From Cyanobacteria bacterium UBA11153 (GTDB taxonomy: Bacteria; Cyanobacteriota; Cyanobacteriia; Cyanobacteriales; Coleofasciculaceae), in the NCBI GenBank assembly GCA_003511885.1, contig DOIX01000329.1:5963-13282 (forward strand): a stretch of 7,320 nt of DNA. The letters run 5' to 3'. The translations under genes were made by a program, and so were the position numbers. This document shows positions 1-4,830 of the stretch, one piece after another. The notes beneath the pieces are model-generated. The model worked only from the letters and a program-made list of their open reading frames with translations, ran no database searches and had not been told where the DNA came from. Numbering within the stretch: the stretch's first letter is position 1; the number at the start of each line of letters is the position of its first letter.

Positions 1-108
1 GGTGTAACTCTTATTCCTGGTACTTTTCACTAACTGAATCACCACTCAAATCGAACTGCAGTAAAGGTTTCAACTTTATACAGCAAACCCCATTTATGTC
101 TGAATTTT

Positions 109-165
109 AGCAGCGTCCACCCTTCGGGGCGATCGCAAAATTTTTAGTTAAGCGATGACGCTGCT
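109..165. repeat. Inverted repeat enclosing a UUCG mini-hairpin and a HIP1 site
   Basis: AGCAGCGTC (109-117) is perfectly complementary to GACGCTGCT (157-165), giving a 9-bp stem with a 39-nt loop. Inside the loop CCC-TTCG-GGG (120-129) could form a stable tetraloop hairpin, next to GCGATCGC. There is no T-run on either side, so it does not look like a classic intrinsic terminator. It lies about 130 nt beyond the msrA stop. Function unknown; folding is inferred only from complementarity. Confidence 0.4.
129..136. repeat. HIP1 octamer GCGATCGC
   Basis: Exact GCGATCGC palindrome. This octamer is over-represented in many cyanobacterial genomes and supports the assignment to that phylum. Confidence 0.85.
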
Positions 166-291
166 GCCAATACGAGTTGAGACTCTTGACAGGGAAGGGG
201 CAAATCTTGGCAGGAAAGGATTTAGGATAATTGACTGTTTTTGATAATATACAGTTTTAATCCTCTGCGATCAAACTCATTCCTTACCTAA

Positions 292-945
292 CTAAGAATT
301 AACCATTTCTGGTAAACAAACATTTGTTCCACCTAAACCGCAATACCCACCTGGATTTTTAGCTAGATATTGTTGATGGTAGTCTTCTGCATAGTAAAAC
401 TCAGGGGCATCAAGAATCTCGGTGGTAATTTCCCCGTAACCGGAAGCTTTGAGGGCTTTTTGATAGGCAGCTTTTGATGCGATAGCTAACTGCTTTTGAC
501 TTTCGGAATAAACGTAAATTCCGGAGCGATATTGAGTACCAGTATCATTACCTTGGCGCATTCCTTGGGTAGGATTATGACTTTCCCAAAATACTTTTAG
601 GAGTGAGGAGTAACTAATAATTTTAGGATCGAATACTGCTAAAACTACTTCGTTATGTCCTGTCATCCCGCTGCAAACTTCTTTATAAGTAGGATTTGGG
701 GTAATGCCAGCGGCGTAGCCGACTGCTGTTGTGAATACTCCCTCTTGTTGCCAAAATTTCCGTTCCGCACCCCAGAAACAGCCTAAACCAAACATTGCTA
801 TTTCTAATCCATCTGGATATGGGGGTTTGAGAGGATTGCCATTGACAAAATGATGGGCTGGTACGGGCATGGATTCTTTCCTTCCTGGTAATGCTTCGTT
901 AGGCGTAGGTAGGGAAAGCTTTTTGCCAAATCCAAATAATACCAT
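292..945 (-). CDS. msrA: Peptide-methionine (S)-S-oxide reductase MsrA
   Basis: Repairs oxidised proteins by reducing the S-epimer of methionine sulfoxide, with electrons normally from thioredoxin; cytosolic. Visible signatures are the catalytic motif GCFWGAE (Cys56 counted from the chosen start), the internal stretches VGYAAG and GHNEVV, the segment [12 protein letters not shown], and a C-terminal [13 protein letters not shown] carrying two further cysteines (Cys202 and Cys210) that match the resolving cysteines of E. coli-type MsrA. The reading frame is open up to an ATG at 1008 (238 residues). I prefer the ATG at 945 (217 residues): it has a GGAG ribosome site 9 nt upstream, gives the [15 protein letters not shown] start I recall from cyanobacterial MsrA, and is close to the 212 residues of E. 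coli MsrA. The 21 extra residues look unrelated to the family. It lies 467 bp beyond the lyase gene across repeat DNA, so it is probably a separate unit. Confidence 0.95.
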   Translation of the reverse strand: MVLFGFGKKLSLPTPNEALPGRKESMPVPAHHFVNGNPLKPPYPDGLEIAMFGLGCFWGAERKFWQQEGVFTTAVGYAAGITPNPTYKEVCSGMTGHNEVVLAVFDPKIISYSSLLKVFWESHNPTQGMRQGNDTGTQYRSGIYVYSESQKQLAIASKAAYQKALKASGYGEITTEILDAPEFYYAEDYHQQYLAKNPGGYCGLGGTNVCLPEMVNS

Positions 946-954
946 GAATGCTAA

Positions 955-958
955 CTCC
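955..958 (-). promoter_or_regulatory. Ribosome binding site deciding the msrA start
   Basis: The minus strand reads GGAG followed by 9 nt and then the ATG at 945. No comparable site was noticed before the longer in-frame ATG at 1008, which favours the shorter protein. Confidence 0.6.
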
Positions 959-1010
959 GATTTGTTATAGAAACGGTGAAATTTCCAGGACTTACACAAA
1001 GTTTCCATCT

Positions 1011-1100
1011 GTAGGGTGCGTTATGGGTGAGCTAACGCACTATCCACACTATAAACTACATTAGTAGGGTGCGTTATGGGTAAGCTAGCACACCATCCAC
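1011..1100. repeat. Two direct copies of a GTAGGGTGCGTTA palindromic repeat
   Basis: Copy A at 1011-1047 and copy B at 1064-1100 are each 37 bp, begin GTAGGGTGCGTTATGGGT and end ATCCAC, and differ at 4 positions. Copy A is internally palindromic: GTGCGTTA is complementary to TAACGCAC. In copy B the changes spoil the right arm. A related copy in inverted orientation lies at 1365-1396. This core is, as far as I recall, a frequent interspersed repeat in cyanobacterial intergenic DNA. Confidence 0.75.
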
Positions 1101-1210
1101 TAAGTAGTATCGCTGCGTAAGTTCTGACTTATTTAAGTTTAAACGATTTGAAAATTTACCAGGGTAGGGATTACCCGCCAATACCGAAATTAGCTTGTCA
1201 GGTAGTATAG

Positions 1211-1233
1211 CAGTTGACAGTTGACAGTTGACA
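1211..1233. repeat. Tandem heptamer array CAGTTGA x3
   Basis: Three perfect CAGTTGA units (1211-1217, 1218-1224, 1225-1231) plus the first two bases of a fourth. This is the same heptamer, on the opposite strand, as the array at 2496-2537 and the copies at 1417-1436. It resembles the short tandemly repeated repetitive (STRR) heptamers described in filamentous cyanobacteria. Confidence 0.85.
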
Positions 1234-1279
1234 ATTACATATAGCATTTTCCGTGGTGAGGAATACAGTTTATTAGCCC

Positions 1280-1373
1280 AAATTACAGAAAATACCAGGT
1301 AATTTTAGTAGAAATAGTGCGTTAGCTTAAATTACAGAAAATGCCAGGTAATTTTAGTGGGAATGGTGCGTTA
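1280..1373. repeat. Near-tandem duplication of a 45-bp hairpin-forming unit
   Basis: Units at 1280-1324 and 1329-1373 (period 49 bp) match at 41 of 45 positions. Each holds a 7-bp inverted repeat, AAATTAC and GTAATTT, separated by 12 nt (in the first copy 1280-1286 and 1299-1305), and each ends in GTGCGTTA, the core of the GTAGGGTGCGTTA element. The unit thus seems to be a composite of two repeat families. No coding potential. Confidence 0.75.
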
Positions 1374-1391
1374 TGCCCAAGCTAACGCACC
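1365..1391 (-). repeat. Hairpin just beyond the lyase gene
   Basis: GGTGCGTTA (1365-1373) and TAACGCACC (1383-1391) form a perfect 9-bp stem with a 9-nt loop. With the following CTAC it is an inverted, diverged copy of the GTAGGGTGCGTTA element. In the lyase transcript it starts about 22 nt after the stop codon. No T-run follows, so intrinsic termination is doubtful; it could still protect the 3' end of the operon mRNA. Confidence 0.55.
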
Positions 1392-1412
1392 CTACAGATA
1401 GATGGGTAAGTC

Positions 1413-2393
1413 TTAATAACTGTCAAGTGTCAACTGCGATAACTGAGATTGAGAGCGGTTTAAAGTTACCCCACTAGGTTTGGATACTTTGAAATCTGCA
1501 AAGTCAGCATAGACATCTTTTGAAGGTGCCCAACTGGTATCTTCGCCGCCAAAGAAGGTGGAGAAGAATATCCCTTCAATTTTCAAAGTATTGACTGTGC
1601 GAAATGTTAGTCCACCTTGGTCTAATACTAAGCTATTATCGAGCCAAACGCGGATTCTCCCATCTGCTTTTCCGGGTTGATTGAGAGTAACTTCTTGTTC
1701 TATTTTGTACCAAACACCGGGTTGAAATCTCCAGTTACCTCGACCAATTGAAGTGCCATATTCGTTGCTGGTGGGCAGGTAAGCATAGACTTCGCCTTCG
1801 CCATTTTTACGCCACATAAAACGGGTAGAAAAACCGTTTGTACCATTAGGAATATTTCCGCCACTTACAGCAGTACCACCATAAAGTCCTGGTAATTTTC
1901 CTCCTTTGACAAATTCAAAGTTATCGCTAAATCGGACGGAGTAACTGAGGAGTAAAGTGTCTTGTGGTGTCATACCTAATTTGGCATAAAATTGTGCCCC
2001 TCCTAAGGGAGCACCTTCTGTCCGGACTGCGTTTGGACTAGCGGAGCCTTTGGGATATTTAACTCTGAGTATTTTCCCAGATTTTCCGGTAGGATCGGAT
2101 ATTATTGTTGTATTTTCTGATAATCCCCATGAGCCTTTGCTTTGAAATCCCCAGTAGGTTTGCCAGTCAGTATTTTGAAATCCTCCTGACCAAATTAGTT
2201 GGTATATATTGCTATCTATTTGGGAGATTTCTGATGATAATTTATCGACTGGATTGGGATGATTTTGGTCAATTGTAGTGGTTGATGAATTTGAGGTGGC
2301 AGTTGTTTTGGAGAATTTTCCGGAACAGTTCATTGTCAGGAGGAGAAGGGATGTGCCTAAAATAATTTGGGCGGCTGTTTTCCAGGATTTCAT
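1413..2393 (-). CDS. Exported polysaccharide lyase family 14-like protein (alginate/glucuronan lyase-like)
   Basis: Predicted to cleave an acidic polysaccharide by beta-elimination outside the cytoplasm. Residues 1-22 form a signal sequence (K2, K5, then a hydrophobic stretch to about 19) ending TMNC at Cys23; this could be a lipoprotein, but Asn before the Cys is not a canonical lipobox. Residues 24-60 are a Ser/Thr-rich linker. Residues 65-305 have the PL14-like beta-jelly-roll pattern: YSVRF (151-155), KGGKLPGL (163-170), GFSTRFMWR (187-195), EVYAYLP (201-207), PGVWYK (225-230), RIRVWLD (246-252) and FFSTFFGG (276-283). Lys166, Ser189, Arg191, Tyr203 and Tyr205 match in order and almost exactly in spacing the active-site residues I recall for the viral PL14 lyase vAL-1, so activity is plausible; a binding-only role is possible. 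The ATG at 2393 has no clear Shine-Dalgarno. It is last in the putative synthase operon, 130 bp after the glycosyltransferase, where a lyase could trim or clear polymer as AlgL does. Its last seven codons lie in a heptamer repeat. Confidence 0.8.
   Translation of the reverse strand: MKSWKTAAQIILGTSLLLLTMNCSGKFSKTTATSNSSTTTIDQNHPNPVDKLSSEISQIDSNIYQLIWSGGFQNTDWQTYWGFQSKGSWGLSENTTIISDPTGKSGKILRVKYPKGSASPNAVRTEGAPLGGAQFYAKLGMTPQDTLLLSYSVRFSDNFEFVKGGKLPGLYGGTAVSGGNIPNGTNGFSTRFMWRKNGEGEVYAYLPTSNEYGTSIGRGNWRFQPGVWYKIEQEVTLNQPGKADGRIRVWLDNSLVLDQGGLTFRTVNTLKIEGIFFSTFFGGEDTSWAPSKDVYADFADFKVSKPSGVTLNRSQSQLSQLTLDSY
1417..1436 (-). repeat. Degenerate heptamer repeat overlapping the 3' end of the lyase gene
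   Basis: Three adjacent units on the plus strand: TAACTG, TCAAGTG, TCAACTG, the same family as the array at 2496-2537. On the minus strand they encode the C-terminal Q-L-T-L-D-S and part of the Tyr just before the TAA stop at 1413-1415. Confidence 0.7.
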
Positions 2394-2413
2394 GGGTTGG
2401 ATTATTTTTATTG

Positions 2414-2441
2414 ATGGCTAATGGCTAATGGCTAATGGCTA
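2414..2441. repeat. Tandem heptamer array ATGGCTA x4
   Basis: Four perfect consecutive ATGGCTA units fill 28 bp of the gap between the glycosyltransferase and lyase genes, ending 20 bp upstream of the lyase start. The heptamer differs from the CAGTTGA family, so two STRR-type arrays share this 130-bp gap. In the operon transcript it would read as (TAGCCAT)4, within the leader of the lyase gene. Confidence 0.9.
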
Positions 2442-2495
2442 ATTGAGGTTATTTTGTTCTCCAGGCAACTGCCAAATAATTAATTTTCTGGATTG

Positions 2496-2537
2496 CCAAC
2501 TGTTAACTGTCAACTGTCAACTGTCAACTATCAACTG
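2496..2537. repeat. Six-unit heptamer array TCAACTG overlapping the glycosyltransferase stop
   Basis: Six consecutive 7-bp units: CCAACTG, TTAACTG, TCAACTG, TCAACTG, TCAACTA, TCAACTG. The TGA stop of the glycosyltransferase gene (2524-2526) and its last four codons (T-V-D-S) lie inside the array. The central units are perfect and the outer ones degenerate, as expected for an ageing tandem array. Confidence 0.88.
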
Positions 2538-4758
2538 TTAAGCCTTTAATCTGAGTATTGACTGCATTGGTTTTGATGATTTGTTTTGTTTCTGATTTAC
2601 TATCGATAGTTACATACTCAAGGGTAATATTTTCAGTATTCCGCAGGATTAAAGAGTGACGGCTACCGTCTTGGAGATGGATATTTTTGATGGTTGATTG
2701 GGTAACATTTTCCAAAACAATACTGTCCAGGGATGGGGCGGGTTTGGGGTAGTGCAAGGTGAATCCTTCTAAATCTATATGATGGAGATTATGGGAAGTA
2801 GGGATGGGTGTAGATGCACCAGCGAGGGAAACATTGTTTGCTGGTGTGATTTGATTAGATTTTAGTCCTAATTGGGGAGATTGCGATCGCGTTGTGCTGA
2901 TTTTTGCAGATGGAGGTTTAATTATAATGACGGCTTTACGCTGGTTTTGACTTGCATGAGAAACTAAAATCGTCCGTCCTCGTCCCTCTCCTTTGAGTAT
3001 GGTATCGCTTCGGGCGATAACTAGGGGTTGGTATAAATCTATTTCACCAATGGGTAAATTTATTTCAATGCGATTTTGAGGGGGTAATTTGTCGATTAAT
3101 TTTTGCAGAGGTTGAGAGTCATCGCGACTATCGCTAGGAATTACACCATAGTCTGTTGCTATGATAATTTGAGTTGGTGGTGGTTGGTAAGAAACTTCCT
3201 GACTCCATCGCAATCCCGATACCATTTGAGGTGGATTAATAATACCAGCTAACCAGGATAAAGCTACCGCTAATCCAAATAACTGAGAGAAATAAAGGAA
3301 ACGAGAAGTTCCCAGTTTCACAAAGCGAGTAAAACCTGTTCCTTCTGCTGAAATACTTTGACTGCCACGATTAGTCCATTTTTGCTGGGCTAAATTCATT
3401 TGAGTCCAAATTTTAACTATCGCTGCACTCCATTGGGAAATTAATAACATTGGTAAATGAATTGGTTTCAGGTAAGAGTCTCGTCTCCAGAAGATAATAG
3501 TCAAGACGAGGGAACGAGTAAAAAATACCCAACAAAGGATGACAACGACAGCCAACCAGTTAAATTGCAGGAGTGTGATGATTAAAATCCCTGGCGTAAC
3601 CAGAGAAGTCCAAAAACTGATCCGTTGATCTAGGAGACAAAACCACATAAACCAGCCAGCTTTACCTGGACCGAGGGAAATTGCGCGATCGCTATTACGC
3701 AACATATTACCAAACCAGCGGCGCATATTCTGATAAGCACGGTTGGTGAAGGAGCCAGAAATGGTTTCAATCGAGTAGACAATGACATCGGGGACATAAA
3801 TCATATCGTAGCCCCGTTGCAGCAACCAATACCAAGTACTTTTATCATCCCCAGACAGAAATTTAAACCGTCCCCACAACCAATCATCTAGGGTATCTGT
3901 TTCTAATTTATCGGCAAAAGTTGGATCCAATGCGGCTTCTGCTCGAAACAGGGAAAAGCGCCCTGTCAAGCACATAATTTTACTGGAAAGAGATACAGAA
4001 GACATTTGATGATGTCTTTGGGATAGCCGGAGGTGAAACCATTCTGAAAATAAATAAGATCCATTCACAATTGGCAATTCATCAGTAGTAAGTGCCCCCA
4101 TTTTGGGAAACATACAAAAAAAAGGTAAGCAACCTCGTAAAGTTCCTGGAGTAATTTCTGAATCTCCATCCATCAGGGCAACAATTGTATGTTTGGGTAA
4201 GTTAAGCCGTGCTAATTCTCGCAAACCATTAGCCATTGCTTTCCGTTTTCCTTCTCCAGTTTGTACCTGAGTAATTACCCGAATTCGGCTTAATTCTGGA
4301 TCGACTGATTTTAAAACATTAAGGATTTCGGCATTTTCTGAATTACTGCTACTAGTAATTAAAATAGTAATGGGATAAGCCAAGGTTTTTGCTTCTTTGG
4401 CAATGGCAGAAAATACTCGTTTTGTAATCCAAGGTTCCTCTTTATAAGTTGGTACTAACAAGCATACAGGTGGTAGTTGTTCTACCGGAATTTTCTTGGC
4501 TTTCCGTCGCCAGTGGGGGAACACTATATATAAGTAAATATGAGATCGGATTAGTTGTAAAATTGCCCAACCCCAGCGCCACATTCCCAGAAATCCCAAG
4601 CTCATTAACCCTGAATAACCGAGGATATCCAGTCGTTCTGAGTCTTTCAAAATCCGGAGACTGGCTATACTTAATGTCGCAATTAATATGACAAATAAAA
4701 AATTGATATAAGCCTGGAGAATGTTTCTAACTCTAGCAGATTTGGTCATTTTTTGCAC
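2524..4758 (-). CDS. Alg8-like membrane polysaccharide synthase (GT2) fused to a beta-helix/pectate-lyase-3-like domain
   Basis: Processive inner-membrane glycosyltransferase predicted to polymerise a beta-linked, probably uronic-acid-type, exopolysaccharide from a sugar nucleotide. Two membrane helices (about 15-36 and 45-70) precede a cytosolic GT2 domain with VPTYKE (102-107), MDGDS (Asp197, Asp199), TDELP (225-229), ETDTLDDW (286-293), GDDKSTWYW (303-311) and QNMRRW (343-348). The DxD-to-GDDK distance (Asp197 to Asp304, 107 residues) equals what I recall for the essential Asp188 and Asp295 of Pseudomonas Alg8. Further helices lie near 381-398, 401-422 and 487-506. Residues 529-744 begin with the pectate-lyase-3 pattern (DYGV, then SRDDSQPLQKLID, LKGEGRGRTIL) and continue as short beta-coils, interrupted by a Ser/Pro-rich insert at about 615-658. 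A periplasmic place for this part is inferred from helix count. No DPHD motif, known from AlgG epimerases, is visible. Start: GTG at 4758 with GAGGG 7 nt upstream; an ATG three codons later is the alternative. Middle gene of the operon. Confidence 0.85.
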   Translation of the reverse strand: MQKMTKSARVRNILQAYINFLFVILIATLSIASLRILKDSERLDILGYSGLMSLGFLGMWRWGWAILQLIRSHIYLYIVFPHWRRKAKKIPVEQLPPVCLLVPTYKEEPWITKRVFSAIAKEAKTLAYPITILITSSSNSENAEILNVLKSVDPELSRIRVITQVQTGEGKRKAMANGLRELARLNLPKHTIVALMDGDSEITPGTLRGCLPFFCMFPKMGALTTDELPIVNGSYLFSEWFHLRLSQRHHQMSSVSLSSKIMCLTGRFSLFRAEAALDPTFADKLETDTLDDWLWGRFKFLSGDDKSTWYWLLQRGYDMIYVPDVIVYSIETISGSFTNRAYQNMRRWFGNMLRNSDRAISLGPGKAGWFMWFCLLDQRISFWTSLVTPGILIITLLQFNWLAVVVILCWVFFTRSLVLTIIFWRRDSYLKPIHLPMLLISQWSAAIVKIWTQMNLAQQKWTNRGSQSISAEGTGFTRFVKLGTSRFLYFSQLFGLAVALSWLAGIINPPQMVSGLRWSQEVSYQPPPTQIIIATDYGVIPSDSRDDSQPLQKLIDKLPPQNRIEINLPIGEIDLYQPLVIARSDTILKGEGRGRTILVSHASQNQRKAVIIIKPPSAKISTTRSQSPQLGLKSNQITPANNVSLAGASTPIPTSHNLHHIDLEGFTLHYPKPAPSLDSIVLENVTQSTIKNIHLQDGSRHSLILRNTENITLEYVTIDSKSETKQIIKTNAVNTQIKGLTVDS
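2883..2890. repeat. HIP1 octamer GCGATCGC
   Basis: Exact copy within the codons of the Ser/Pro-rich insert of the beta-helix-like domain of the synthase. Confidence 0.85.
3685..3692. repeat. HIP1 octamer GCGATCGC
   Basis: Exact copy inside the synthase gene, just downstream in the gene of the QNMRRW motif codons. Confidence 0.85.
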
Positions 4759-4765
4759 AATAAAA

Positions 4766-4770
4766 CCCTC
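4766..4770 (-). promoter_or_regulatory. Ribosome binding site for the GTG start of the synthase
   Basis: The minus strand reads GAGGG, then 7 nt (TTTTATT), then GTG at 4758. Spacing to the in-frame ATG at 4749 would be 16 nt, too long, so the site supports the GTG start. Confidence 0.65.
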
Positions 4771-4771
4771 T

Positions 4772-4789
4772 AATCTAATATCTTAGATT
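4772..4789 (-). promoter_or_regulatory. AT-rich hairpin abutting the synthase ribosome binding site
   Basis: AATCTAA and TTAGATT are perfectly complementary (7-bp stem, 4-nt loop). In the transcript this hairpin ends one nucleotide before the GAGGG site, so it could affect ribosome access to the synthase start. Stability is modest because the stem is mostly A-U; function is inference. Confidence 0.45.
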
Positions 4790-4790
4790 C

Positions 4791-4824
4791 GTAGTAAGCG
4801 CTTTAGCGCTAAAGCGCCTACTAC
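4791..4824. repeat. 34-bp near-perfect palindrome between the EAL-HlyD and synthase genes
   Basis: The two halves meet at the centre of CTTTAGCGCTAAAG; 16 of 17 base pairs match, the exception being A4797 against G4818... complement C. Outer arms are GTAGTA and TACTAC. It begins 6 nt after the TAA stop of the upstream gene. Palindromes with the core AGCGCTTTAGCGCTAAAGCG occur, as I recall, in many copies in cyanobacterial genomes, so this is likely a dispersed repeat. In RNA it would form a very strong hairpin that could stabilise the upstream message or reduce read-through; no T-run follows. Confidence 0.85.
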
Positions 4825-4830
4825 AAACTT

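Larger units (their letters stand above)
1..291. other. Non-coding region downstream of msrA
   Basis: I see no credible gene here on either strand. It contains one HIP1 octamer (129-136) inside a possible long-loop hairpin (109-165), and an AT-rich stretch next to the msrA stop. A weak inverted pair, ACTGT near 234-238 and ACAGT near 251-255, is too short and lacks a clear T-run on the msrA strand, so I do not call a terminator. Confidence 0.6.
946..1412. other. Repeat-rich spacer between the lyase gene and msrA
   Basis: This 467-bp gap holds no convincing gene. It is largely made of repeats: two 37-bp copies of a GTAGGGTGCGTTA element, a CAGTTGA heptamer array, a near-tandem 45-bp duplication and a hairpin just beyond the lyase stop. 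The promoter of msrA should lie here, but I cannot place one: a TATAAC-like -10 (964-969, minus strand) has no good -35 partner. Confidence 0.7.

Noticed and set aside
232..256. Small inverted repeat ACTGT/ACAGT downstream of msrA
   Set aside because: Only about 5 bp of stem, AT-rich, without a T-run on the msrA strand; likely chance.
946..1008. 21-residue N-terminal extension of MsrA from the ATG at 1008
   Set aside because: The GGAG site 9 nt before the ATG at 945 and the family-like MVLFGFGKK start favour the shorter protein.
1011..1373. Possible CRISPR array in the repeat-rich spacer
   Set aside because: Repeats are only two copies of each type, diverged, with unequal gaps, and no cas gene is present.
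1365..1391. Intrinsic terminator after the lyase gene
   Set aside because: The 9-bp stem is good but no T-run follows it on the minus strand; it matches a dispersed repeat, so I list it only as a hairpin.
4449..4691. 80-codon open frame on the plus strand
   Set aside because: It lies antisense within the N-terminal part of the synthase gene, whose motifs are strong; no recognisable domain and no independent support.
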